Source of the DNA: CAZEDU01 sp964511185
GTDB lineage: Bacteria; Myxococcota; Myxococcia; Myxococcales; Myxococcaceae
Direction of reading: 5' to 3'
Length of the DNA stretch: 10,511 nucleotides
Assembly: GCA_964511185.1 (NCBI GenBank)
Contig: CAZEDU010000155.1
Coordinates: forward strand, 1 to 10,511
Part shown: piece after piece, positions 1-7,339 of the stretch
How the letters are laid out: each line of letters starts with the position of its first letter
Position numbering within the stretch: the stretch's first letter is position 1
Program-made: the position numbers and the translations under genes
Notes under the pieces: model-generated
The model's database searches: none
Told to the model about the DNA's origin: nothing
What the model saw: only the letters and a program-made list of their open reading frames with translations

Positions 1-1
1 T

Positions 2-2092
2 GCAGCGCATGCCACGTTCAGATACTTCGGAATGGTAGCCCCTTCCGGAGCGACCTATCAGCAGCTCGACGCTCCACTGGTCGCCGCGGTCGAGGAAGCC
101 GATCCTCTGACAGGCGCGGATCTGGCTCGCTACGCAGTGGGCGCGATGGATGTTTGCGCGCTCGAGGCGCGGAGCGAAGGCTTGGGAGCTGCAACGGTCT
201 CGCTCGTCGGAGATCTCGCCTGGGTGCGGCCAGGCACCGGAACCATTGAGGTGCCGGCATCGGCCGCGGGTGTGGTCCTCGACCTGCGCGGGCTGCCCGA
301 TGCCCAAGGACTCGAGGACGCGCTCGCCGCCGCGACCACCGCACTCCTTGATCAGCCCGTGCCCCGGCTGGCCGCCGAGGTCCGGGTTCACGATGGACAC
401 TCCGACGCGTACTTCCTTGCGCTCCTCGGGATGTCGGCGAACGCGGACGCCTACCATGCCGAGGTGGACCTGATGACATCCGCACCGTGGCCCGGGGCGG
501 CGCCTCTTCGCTTGCCTCTGGCGGTGGTGACCGGTCCCNNNNNNNNNNCCCGTGATGGCGCCAGCCGCGGCGGAGCTTGCACTGACCTTGCGGCTGGAAC
601 AGCGGGCGCTGTTGATCGGCCATCCCGTGTTGGCCAAGGTCGCAGAAGCCCAGTGGCTGCCCGTCGGCTCAAAGGGGCTTTCGGGGCGCGTCAAGCGGTT
701 GCGCTCCGGAGCGCAGCCAGCTCCCGACATCGTTCAGCCTGACATCGCGAGCGATACGCCGGAGCGCGCGCTGCGCTCGTCGTCCGATCTCGCCGAGCCA
801 CAACCTTCAGCCGTCGCCGCAGGAACGCGCTGGGGACCTGTCGCGGTAGACGCCAAAGCAACGGCGGCTTCTTCGAAGCTGTCGAAGGGCTCGCTTCGGG
901 CGGCGCTCCTCGTGGCGCACGGCACGACTCGTCGGTTCTTCCCCATCTACGATGTCTGGGATGTCCGCATCGACCAAGCGTTGATCACAACGCTGGGGCC
1001 GGCGTTTCCTCAGAGGCTCGATCGCCGGAGCTTGGCTCGGCAGACGTTGATGCAGTTCGGGGCCGCCCTGCGCGATGGACACGTCGGGGTGCACGACTTG
1101 AGCCCCAATTCAACGTCATACGACTGGATCGGTTTCCTGGCGCTCGGCTTCGACGTCATTCGCGGCAAGCCGGTGGTGTCCTTCAGCAACGAGCCCGGCA
1201 TCTCGCCTGGCGATACGGTCGAATCGGTAGATGGAACGCCGATTGAGACCTGGTTGGCCGCACGGAAGGCTTTCGTCTCCGCCGCGACCGAAACGACCCA
1301 CCAGGTCGTGGCCGCCTCCGAGCTTGCGTTGNNNNNNNNNNGAAAAGCCGAAGCGTGCCTTCGAAGTCCGAAGCCCGGCGGGCGTCGTTCGGACGGTCAC
1401 GCTGAACGCCAGACAGAGCGATGGCGCACCTTTTGGGCCACAGCGATTTTCCGGCTGGCTCGGCGACCTCGACGCCCCGAATCTCTATTACATCAACCTC
1501 AATGGCTACTCGGCGGTGCCCGAAACGACTTCACAGCTTTTGACTCATTTGAGCATCGCCTCGAGTGGCGAGGGGCTTGTCCTCGACGGAAGGGGTTACC
1601 CAGGCGACGACTTGATTCCGCTGATACAGCGCGTGGTGGGCAAAGCCTTCCCGTATATTCAAATCCACATTCCTGTCTGGACAGGCGACCAGCTCCACAG
1701 CTTGCGGGACGTCGATAGCCATACCCCTCTGATGATTCCGGCACCACCTTCAGGCACCGAGTTTCAAAAGCCCGTCGCCCTTTTGGTCGGACCGTGGACT
1801 CAATCGGCGTCCGAAACGGTAGCGATGACGCTCCTCGAACGACCGGACCTCCGCGTCTTCGGCCGACAGACCTCGGGCAGCAACGGGAACGTCACCAGCG
1901 TCGNNNNNNNNNNNNNNNNNTGGGTTCGGGCTGGTATTCACCGGCATGCAGGTTCGTTACAGCGACGGCAGGCCGTTCGCCGGTGTCGGCATCGTGCCGG
2001 ATACCGTGATGGAGCCCACCGCGCAGGATCTGGCCGACGGGGTCGATACGGAGCTCACCGCCGCCATTGCGGCGCTCAAGCCGAGCCCATAG
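2..2092 (+). CDS. S41-family peptidase with two S41-like halves; 5' end outside the window, interrupted by three N gaps
   Basis: Three overlapping frames join into one protein: frame 2 to base 538, frame 3 for 549-1331, frame 1 for 1342-1902, then frame 2 again from 1922 to TAG 2090-2092. Frame changes occur only at N runs, so the gene is probably intact. Frame 2 is open to the left edge and ATG 32 has no Shine-Dalgarno, so the true start lies upstream. First half: an LDLRG-type strand (about 283-294), then after gap 1 a PAAAEL segment with alanine (564-566) where S41 enzymes have the catalytic serine, ending in a QPDI motif. Second half: a helical bundle with an FFPIYDVWD segment (about 930-960), LRDGH, a PDZ-like SPGDTVESVDG, then WTQSASE with the probable nucleophile Ser codon at 1804-1806, QTSGSNGNV, FTGMQV and GIVPD. 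The CtpA-type lysine after the TxG motif is absent, as in many non-CtpA S41 proteins. Probably a secreted or periplasmic protease. Substrate unknown. Confidence 0.8.
539..548. other. Assembly gap (10 N) inside the S41 peptidase gene
   Basis: Ten N. The codon before ends at 538 and the codon after starts at 549, so a real length divisible by three would restore the frame. The gap hides the residues just before the position of the catalytic serine in the first S41-like half. Confidence 0.98.
1332..1341. other. Assembly gap (10 N) inside the S41 peptidase gene
   Basis: Ten N. The frame-3 codon before ends at 1331 and the frame-1 codon after starts at 1342. A real gap length divisible by three joins ASELAL to EKPKRAFEV. 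It lies after the PDZ-like segment of the second half. Confidence 0.98.
1904..1920. other. Assembly gap (17 N) inside the S41 peptidase gene
   Basis: Seventeen N between GNVTSV (ending at 1902) and GFGLVFTGMQV (starting at 1922). In S41 proteins with this C-terminal pattern a short glycine-rich LPGG-like turn sits here, so only a few residues are likely missing and 17 is probably not the true length. Confidence 0.98.
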
Positions 2093-2157
2093 CGACACTT
2101 ACGCCGCGCCCGAAGCGCTGCGCCTGTTGCGCTCGGTCGGCTACGCCGGCCCGCTCA

Positions 2158-2176
2158 AGGCCTGAAGCACTGGCCT
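2158..2176. terminator. Small inverted repeat between convergent genes, possible weak terminator
   Basis: AGGCC at 2158-2162 pairs with GGCCT at 2172-2176 around a 9-base loop. It lies between the convergent ends of the S41 gene and udgX and overlaps the udgX stop codon. The stem is only 5 bp and there is no T run on either side, so a role in termination is weakly supported. Confidence 0.2.
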
Positions 2177-2831
2177 AGGCGGGCGGTTGCTCCGAGGAAG
2201 CGAGCCGCGCCGCGGCGCGCGCGAGATCTTCGGTGAAGAGGGCCCGCTGCTGGCGGCGCGCGGCTTCGTCCGGAGCGCGCAGAATCGAGGAGGGATGGAA
2301 CGTCGCCATCCACCACGGCGCGAACGGGGTCTGGAAGATCTGTCCGCGGCTTTGGGTGAGGCGGAAGTTCGGGCCCATGAAGGCCTGCGCGGCGGTGGCG
2401 CCGAGGGCGACGAGCATCGGCGGCGCGACCACCGCCATCTCGGCCTCGAGCCAGCCGCGGCACGCGATGACCTCGAGCGTGTTCGGCTTCTGGTGGATGC
2501 GCCGCTTGCCCATCTGCTTGTACTTGAAGTGCTTGACGGTGTTCGTCACGTACACCTGGTCCCGCGGAATGCCGACCTCGGCCAGGACCTCGTCGAGCAC
2601 CTGCCCCGCGGGGCCGACGAACGGGCGACCCTTGCGGTCCTCGTAGTCGCCCGGCTGTTCGCCGACGAGCATGATCTGGGCGTGGACGGGCCCTTCGCCG
2701 AACACGGTCTGGGTCGCGCCTTGGTAGAGCGGGCAGGCGGTGCAGCCGCGCGCGGCGCGCGTGAGGGATGGCAGGGTCAGCTCTTTGGGGAGGAAGGCGG
2801 TCGAGGCGGATTCGAGCGGGGGGATCGTCAT
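2175..2831 (-). CDS. udgX: UdgX-type uracil-DNA glycosylase (covalent uracil-DNA binder)
   Basis: A 218-residue protein of the UDG superfamily. Motif A is GEQPG (57-61), followed by GRPFVGPAG (68-76), TNTVKHFK (96-103) and motif B FHPSSILR (178-185). The loop KRRIH (109-113) marks UdgX: in mycobacterial UdgX the loop histidine attacks the sugar after uracil removal and leaves the protein covalently linked to DNA. His113 is the equivalent here. Family-4-like Fe-S ligands C30, C33 and C124 are present, and these are the only cysteines. The remaining cluster ligand is presumably not a cysteine, with His101 a candidate by position. It starts at ATG 2829-2831 without a clear Shine-Dalgarno, 60 bases after the stop of the transporter gene on the same strand, so co-transcription is plausible. 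Expected in the cytoplasm, acting on deaminated cytosine or misincorporated dUMP. An ordinary family-4 UDG is less likely because of the KRRIH insert. Confidence 0.93.
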   Translation of the reverse strand: MTIPPLESASTAFLPKELTLPSLTRAARGCTACPLYQGATQTVFGEGPVHAQIMLVGEQPGDYEDRKGRPFVGPAGQVLDEVLAEVGIPRDQVYVTNTVKHFKYKQMGKRRIHQKPNTLEVIACRGWLEAEMAVVAPPMLVALGATAAQAFMGPNFRLTQSRGQIFQTPFAPWWMATFHPSSILRAPDEAARRQQRALFTEDLARAAARLASSEQPPA

Positions 2832-2891
2832 TGATGGACGATGGGAACGATGCTGGGGGCTCGCAACGGCCAGGGCGGTCCCCCTCTTCTA

Positions 2892-5885
2892 TTAGCCGGC
2901 GGCGAGGACGGCCTTGAACTGGCGGCTGACGGCGCGGAAGACGCCCTTGAGCAGCTCGGGGCGGTCGGAGATGAGGTCGAGGAAATCGCGCCGGTCGATG
3001 ACGAGCACGGTCACGTCCTCGGCGGCGACGATCTCGGTGGGGCGCGGCGAGCCGTCGAGGAGGCTGATCTCCCCGAACGCCTCCTTCGCCTTCAGGGTCA
3101 GCACGTGCTCGCCCTGGCGGCGCGCGTCGACCGAGCCGTGAATGATGACGTACAGCGCGTCGCCTGGGTCGCCTTCGGCGTAGATGCGCTCGCCCTGGCG
3201 AAAGCGCTGCTCCCGCGCGACGCCCGCCACCGCGGCGATGTCATCGACGTCGCTCTGACCGAAGATCTCCACGCCCTCGAGCGCGAACATCCGCTGCACG
3301 ATCGCTTCGCTCATGTCGTCGTCCTCCCGAGCTCGGTTCCACGTCCCGCGCGACCGCGCCACGTGCCGGGCGCAGGCGCGCAGCACGTTGTCGTCGCTGT
3401 GACACAACATCGCCAGGTGCGCGTCCACCCGGCCCGCCGCGCCGAGCGGCAGCGCGCGGTGATGCGCTTCGATCTGCTCCGAGACGAGCGCGCGGTCTTC
3501 CGACGCCACCATGTTCTCCAACAGCTCCAGCGCGTACGCCCTCCGCCGCGGATCAGCGCCGACCAGGTGCTGGTGCACGCGGCGCAGCGACTTCGCGTCG
3601 TAGAGCAGCCCGAGCAGCCAGAACGACAGCTCGAAGGCCTGGTCCAGCCGGTCCCCCACCGCGCGGGTGAGCAGCGCTTCGTCGCCCAAGGCCGCGCGCA
3701 GGTCGCGGAAGGCGTCCACCTTGCTTCGGTAGACGTCCCGCCGCCGCTCGATCGCCTCGCGCACCCGCTGGGTGTCTACCTGGAGCTCTGGGCGCTCCTC
3801 GCGCAAGCGCGAGATGGCCACGCCGATTCGGTAGTGGAGGAACGCGTCGTCCCGGATGTTCGAGAAGAGCAAGGCCGCGAGCGCGCGGGCCGTTCCCACT
3901 TGTCGCAGCACCCGCGGCAGCTCGTACCGCAGCGCGGCCGCGCGGGTCCTGTCGTTCAGCGCCTGCTCGACGAGCGGAAGGACCTCGTCCCCCAGCCGCG
4001 CCAGCGCCTCGCGCGCGGTGCGGCGCTCTTCCCGCCAGGTGAGAAAGCCGAGCAGGCGCGGCGCGAGCGAGACGTAGCCGCCCTCCCCCACCGCCTCGAT
4101 CGCGATGCGCCGGACCGAGCCGTCGCCGTCCTCGAAGTACCGCGCCAGCGCGCTCGCCCGCCCCGCGTCCCGGAGCCGACCCAACAGCCGCGCCACCTCG
4201 CGCCGCTCGGCCGCCGGCGCCAGCTCGCCCCGCGCGAGCAACGCCTCGAGCGCGAGCTGAGGCGGGTAGCCCCCGTCGATCGAGAGCAGGGCCGCGATCG
4301 CCGCGCACCGCGCCCCGATGTCGGGCGACTCGAGCAGCGGAGGCAGCACCGTGAGCGCGCGCTGCGGCATCAGCTTGCTCAGCGCCCAGATCGCCTCGCC
4401 GCGCGGACGGCGATCGCTCGAGCCCCGCACGATCGCCTCGAGCTGGGGCACCGTCTCCTTGGCGTCGAGCGCGGTGGCGAGCAGCACGCCCCGCTCGACG
4501 ACCCGCTCGTGCGCGTGGGCGAGCAGGCCCGCGACGTGCGGCCGCAGGCTCCCGCCGCTCTGCTCGAGCAGGCTCACCGCGCGCAGCACGCGCTCCGGCG
4601 CCGTGGAGCGCAGCGCGTCCGTCAGCGCGCGCTCCACCTCGCGGCCCGCATGCTCGGCGGCGAACGGCTGCCCCGCGATCTGCTCCTGCAGCGTCGCGAC
4701 GTAGAGCGGCCGCAGGCGAACGATGGCGAGCGCGGCCGTCATGCACGACAGCACGATGCCCAGCCCCAAGAGCGGAGAGCCGGCCCACGCGCCCGCGCCC
4801 AGGAGCAGCACGCCGCCGAGCGCGATGCCGCCCTTGCGCACCAGCCCATCCATCGCGCTCCGAAAGCGGTCGCGCACGCCGTCGGGCACCGGCGCGTAGA
4901 GCAGCTGCATCGCGACCGGCAGAATCGACAGGCTGATCGCCGTCTCGAGCAGCTTGAGCAGGTAGGCCGGCCACAGCGCCGGTTGAAAGATGGCCAGCGC
5001 GCCGAGCGGCGCGAACAAGGCCGGCACCAGCGCGACGTAGCGGATGATGCCGAGGCGATCGAGCAGCTGCTTGGCGAAGAAGAGCTGGAAGACGACGCTG
5101 AATAGGCCGACCCACAGCTGCAGCGAGCCGAAGAGCGCCGACAGCTCGTCTTCGCTGAGCGCCGCCGCCGCGCGTTGGCGGAACAGGTAGTCGGCGAGCA
5201 CCGAGAGCACCGAGAAGCCGAAGACGAGCGCGATGAGCGCCTGCGGATACCCGCGCGTGCGGACGTACGACCAGACCTCGCCGTCGGTGCGCCGCTGCGC
5301 GAACGCGACCGGCTCGGCCGTGGGGCGGTGGAAGCGAAACACGAACGCGCAGACCAGGAGCATCGCGCCGCCGGCGATGAGCACCGAGCCGGTGCCGGTG
5401 CGGCGGGCGAGCTCCTGCGCGAGCACGCCGCCGACGATGCCGCCGCCCATGCCGAAGCCGCTCACGAAGGTGAACGCCCGGCGCGCCTCGCGCGCGTCGT
5501 AGGCCCGGCTGAGCGTGGCCCAGAAGGCGATCGACGCGTACGTCGCGAAGCTCTCGGAGAAGAGATAGAGCCCGATCGCCGCGAGGTCGACGCCGGCCTT
5601 CAGCGCGGCGACGAGGCCCAAGGCGATCGCCGCGCCGAGCAGCGACAGGCCCACCGGCTCGCGCGGTCCACGCATCCGCTGCACGGAGGACAGCCCCGTC
5701 AAGCCCGCCGCCAGCCCCGCGCCGAGTAGGTAGAGGTATGGCAACACCTCCGCGTGGTACCGGGACAGGACGACGGCGTTGGCGCCCGACTTGAGCAGGG
5801 CGAACGCGGCCACGAACGCGAGCTGGAAGGCCGTGGCGGGCCCCAGGCGCAGGTACCAGGCGGAGCGGTCGGCAGGCTGCTGCAA
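2892..5885 (-). CDS. NTT/MFS-like membrane transporter fused to HEAT repeats and a cyclic-nucleotide-binding domain
   Basis: A 997-residue three-part protein. Residues about 15-395 hold around 11-12 hydrophobic segments. The conserved FWATLSRAYDAREARRAF and following glycine-rich GFGMGGGIVGG (143-153) resemble Npt1/Npt2-type nucleotide transporter domains. Residues about 410-850 are alpha-helical HEAT-like repeats. Residues about 868-997 form a cNMP-binding domain with the phosphate-binding cassette FGEISLLDGSPRP (937-949), where Glu939 and Arg948 are the residues that normally contact ribose and cyclic phosphate. This suggests a transporter or membrane sensor gated by cAMP or cGMP through the HEAT linker; the substrate is not proven. 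The start is TTG 5883-5885: an in-frame TAG lies 12 bases upstream and no ATG or GTG lies between, so TTG is the only start near this end. No Shine-Dalgarno is visible. A TAGAGT hexamer (minus strand, 5895-5900) could be a -10 box for a nearly leaderless message, but this is weak. udgX follows after 60 bases. Confidence 0.88.
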   Translation of the reverse strand: MQQPADRSAWYLRLGPATAFQLAFVAAFALLKSGANAVVLSRYHAEVLPYLYLLGAGLAAGLTGLSSVQRMRGPREPVGLSLLGAAIALGLVAALKAGVDLAAIGLYLFSESFATYASIAFWATLSRAYDAREARRAFTFVSGFGMGGGIVGGVLAQELARRTGTGSVLIAGGAMLLVCAFVFRFHRPTAEPVAFAQRRTDGEVWSYVRTRGYPQALIALVFGFSVLSVLADYLFRQRAAAALSEDELSALFGSLQLWVGLFSVVFQLFFAKQLLDRLGIIRYVALVPALFAPLGALAIFQPALWPAYLLKLLETAISLSILPVAMQLLYAPVPDGVRDRFRSAMDGLVRKGGIALGGVLLLGAGAWAGSPLLGLGIVLSCMTAALAIVRLRPLYVATLQEQIAGQPFAAEHAGREVERALTDALRSTAPERVLRAVSLLEQSGGSLRPHVAGLLAHAHERVVERGVLLATALDAKETVPQLEAIVRGSSDRRPRGEAIWALSKLMPQRALTVLPPLLESPDIGARCAAIAALLSIDGGYPPQLALEALLARGELAPAAERREVARLLGRLRDAGRASALARYFEDGDGSVRRIAIEAVGEGGYVSLAPRLLGFLTWREERRTAREALARLGDEVLPLVEQALNDRTRAAALRYELPRVLRQVGTARALAALLFSNIRDDAFLHYRIGVAISRLREERPELQVDTQRVREAIERRRDVYRSKVDAFRDLRAALGDEALLTRAVGDRLDQAFELSFWLLGLLYDAKSLRRVHQHLVGADPRRRAYALELLENMVASEDRALVSEQIEAHHRALPLGAAGRVDAHLAMLCHSDDNVLRACARHVARSRGTWNRAREDDDMSEAIVQRMFALEGVEIFGQSDVDDIAAVAGVAREQRFRQGERIYAEGDPGDALYVIIHGSVDARRQGEHVLTLKAKEAFGEISLLDGSPRPTEIVAAEDVTVLVIDRRDFLDLISDRPELLKGVFRAVSRQFKAVLAAG

Positions 5886-6017
5886 GGGGCGCGCACTCTA
5901 TCCGGAACGCGGCGCCGTCCTGAAATGGCTCACCCGCCCGCTGCCCAGCCGACTTGGGTGCAGGTGCGAACCGCGGCGAAGTCGCGCATGCTTGTCGCCG
6001 GCCCTTCGGGGCGAAAG

Positions 6018-6057
6018 GAGGTGGTGCCTTGTCAGATCACAGTCAGGCGACCACCTC
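6018..6057. repeat. Inverted repeat that pairs a perfect Shine-Dalgarno sequence
   Basis: GAGGTGGT at 6018-6025 pairs fully with ACCACCTC at 6050-6057. GCC 6026-6028 pairs with GGC 6046-6048 across one bulged G (6049). On the plus strand the left arm is part of AAAGGAGG, so a plus-strand RNA would mask its ribosome site. On the minus strand the same stem is followed by CTTTCG, which would make only a weak terminator. GTCAG also occurs twice in the loop region (6031-6035, 6042-6046). Confidence 0.6.
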
Positions 6058-6076
6058 TGCTCACGCGCGCTGGTAA
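6029..6076 (+). CDS. Possible 15-codon mini-ORF (leader peptide-like)
   Basis: TTG 6029-6031 lies 7 bases after AAAGGAGG (6014-6021), the best Shine-Dalgarno in the window, and reads MSDHSQATTSAHARW before TAA 6074-6076. No plus-strand gene follows, so it would not be a leader for a downstream gene here; it could belong to a short independent transcript that ends at the hairpin 6124-6160. It could equally be chance. Function unknown. Confidence 0.2.
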   Translation: MSDHSQATTSAHARW

Positions 6077-6123
6077 GTCTCGCGTGCCACTGAGCGGAGG
6101 TCCGTCGCAGAAGCGGTAAGGCG

Positions 6124-6160
6124 GCCACCGCGGGGTCTTCGTCGAAGACTTCGCGGTGGC
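6124..6160 (-). terminator. Long hairpin just past the lipoprotein stop, probable transcript end or 3'-stabilising element
   Basis: GCCACCGCG (6124-6132) pairs with CGCGGTGGC (6152-6160), and GTCTTC (6135-6140) pairs with GAAGAC (6144-6149) around a 3-base loop. The two intervening positions on each side are G opposite T, so they can wobble-pair in the plus-strand RNA and are A/C mismatches in the minus-strand RNA. The stem begins 25 bases past the stop codon of the seven-gene minus-strand run. No T run follows on either strand, so it is not a textbook intrinsic terminator. Confidence 0.55.
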
Positions 6161-6185
6161 TCGCTGTTCCCCGGTCTCGGCACCC

Positions 6186-6788
6186 CTATTCGACCGCGAC
6201 CGTGAGATCGGCCTGCCCGAGCACGGACGCGAGCCGCAGCGCGAAGCGGCGCGTCCCGTCGACCACCGTCGGCGTCCCGTCGGGCCGCTGCTTGGGGAAG
6301 CGCACCCAGTACCCCACCCAGAAGTCGCCCATGTACGGGTACAGCGAGCGCATCTGCAGGTCCGACCGGCCGATGCGCGACACCTCCACCGGCTCGACCT
6401 GGCCCTCCGGCGTCACGAGCGCCAGCCGCCACACCGAGCTCTTCTTGTCGAAGTCGTCGTAGCGCGGCGTGTTCACGTGCACGCCGAGGAAGAACGCGTG
6501 GTACGGCGCGAGCTTCGCCTGCTCCTCGTTCAGCTTCGCTTCGATGCCCTGCGCGGTGTCCCCCTGGAACACGCCGAGCCGGCGCACGCGCGCGGCGACG
6601 AAGCTGGGCGACTGGTAGGTCGCGCCCGCGAACAGCCGCGTGTCGAGCCCGTCGTAGAGCTCTTTGTAGTCGCTGAAGCGGTCGTCGGCGCTCTCCCGGA
6701 GCGCGGGCGCCGGCTCGCCGATGCGCGGGACCGAGCCAGCGCACGAGACGAGCGCGAGCGCGGCGAGCGCGACCCCCCGCCGCGTCAC
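6186..6788 (-). CDS. Small lipoprotein of unknown function
   Basis: A 200-residue protein with a short basic N-terminus, a hydrophobic stretch (6-14) and a lipobox LVSC, so Cys16 should be lipidated. Residue +2 is Ala, so by the enterobacterial rule it would not be kept in the inner membrane. The mature part is soluble, with aromatic-rich segments such as YPYMGDFWVGYWVRF (150-164), and is predicted mixed alpha/beta. I recognise no domain. The GTG start overlaps the pyrE stop as GTGA, and AAGGA lies 9 bases upstream inside pyrE, which supports translational coupling. It is the last gene of the minus-strand run. The pairing with pyrE may be only transcriptional convenience, as nothing in the protein suggests a pyrimidine role. 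Confidence 0.82.
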   Translation of the reverse strand: MTRRGVALAALALVSCAGSVPRIGEPAPALRESADDRFSDYKELYDGLDTRLFAGATYQSPSFVAARVRRLGVFQGDTAQGIEAKLNEEQAKLAPYHAFFLGVHVNTPRYDDFDKKSSVWRLALVTPEGQVEPVEVSRIGRSDLQMRSLYPYMGDFWVGYWVRFPKQRPDGTPTVVDGTRRFALRLASVLGQADLTVAVE

Positions 6789-7339
6789 GGCAAGAAATCC
6801 TTCCGCGTGAAGAGCGCGTGCACCGCGTGGCCCTGGGCGCGCACCGCCTCGCTGCCGCCCTCGAGCCTGTCGACCAGCGCGAAGGCGCCCAAGACCTTCA
6901 GCCCCTCCGACTCGGCGCGCTCAATCGCCTTCAACGTCGACGCGCCGGTGGTCACCACGTCCTCCAGGATGGCGACCGGGCTGCCCGCCTCCAGCAGCGA
7001 CCGACCCTCGATCCACTGGCCCGTGCCGTGGCCCTTGGGCTCCTTGCGCACGATGAACGCGGAGAGCGGATGACCGGCCAGGTAGCTGGTGAGGCTCACC
7101 GCCGAGGCCAAGGGATCGGCGCCCAGGGTCAGCCCGCCCACCGCGCGCGCCTCGGGGGCACGGCGACGAATCTCAGCGAACAAGAGGCGCCCAATCAAAA
7201 AGTGGCCCTCCGCCGTGAGCGCCGTCTTCTTGCAGTCGATGTAGAAGTCGGACTCCTTGCCCGAAGACAAGACGACCTTGCGGCGCTCGAAGGAAAGTTG
7301 AGTGAGCAGCTGGAACAACCGCTGCCGGTCTGCGCTCAC
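6785..7339 (-). CDS. pyrE: Orotate phosphoribosyltransferase
   Basis: A 184-residue type I phosphoribosyltransferase. It joins orotate and PRPP to give orotidine 5'-phosphate, the fifth step of de novo UMP synthesis, in the cytoplasm. The PRPP-binding motif is VAILEDVVTTGAS (122-134). The mobile catalytic loop RKEPKGHGTG (98-107) and the N-terminal SGKESDFYIDCK segment (26-37), typical of PyrE, are intact. The length is slightly short against the roughly 200 residues of many homologues, but all core motifs are present. GTG start 7337-7339 overlaps the stop of the ParB-like gene as GTGA, with GGAAGG 6 bases upstream. It overlaps the lipoprotein gene in the same way. No other pyrimidine gene is visible in the window. 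Confidence 0.95.
   Translation of the reverse strand: MSADRQRLFQLLTQLSFERRKVVLSSGKESDFYIDCKKTALTAEGHFLIGRLLFAEIRRRAPEARAVGGLTLGADPLASAVSLTSYLAGHPLSAFIVRKEPKGHGTGQWIEGRSLLEAGSPVAILEDVVTTGASTLKAIERAESEGLKVLGAFALVDRLEGGSEAVRAQGHAVHALFTRKDFLP

Larger units (their letters stand above)
5886..6185. other. 300-base intergenic region with structured repeats, no conserved gene recognised
   Basis: It lies between the start of the transporter fusion and the end of the lipoprotein gene, both on the minus strand, so it must hold the promoter of the former and the transcript end of the latter. It contains a GCCC-TTCG-GGGC tetraloop hairpin (6001-6012), an inverted repeat that pairs a perfect Shine-Dalgarno (6018-6057), a 15-codon mini-ORF and a long hairpin (6124-6160). 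I see no tRNA, rRNA or known riboswitch core here. Confidence 0.6.

Noticed and set aside
2842..2882. GGGGG and CCCCC arms in the spacer between udgX and the transporter gene
   Set aside because: The arms are 5 bp with a loop that does not pair well and no T run; it is too weak to call a terminator.
2841..5105. A 754-codon open frame on the plus strand
   Set aside because: It is antisense to the transporter fusion, rich in Arg, Ala, His and Gln with no recognisable motif, and typical of shadow frames in high-GC DNA.
3553..5115. A 520-codon open frame on the minus strand
   Set aside because: It lies inside the transporter gene in another frame and has extreme Ala/Arg/Gly composition without motifs.
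6014..6025. ACCACCTCCTTT on the minus strand, similar to the 3' end of 16S rRNA
   Set aside because: It is only the complement of a perfect Shine-Dalgarno; the preceding bases do not match the conserved 16S end and no rRNA is near.
5930..6123. Possible riboswitch or tRNA in the spacer (for example GCCACTG, GGTTCGCACC)
   Set aside because: Short matches only. The rest of a cobalamin core, or the tRNA D-arm and acceptor pairing, could not be found.
6156..7073. Plus-strand open frame opposite the lipoprotein and pyrE genes
   Set aside because: Composition is biased and it has no motif, while the opposite strand encodes a clear PyrE with ribosome sites and coupled overlaps.
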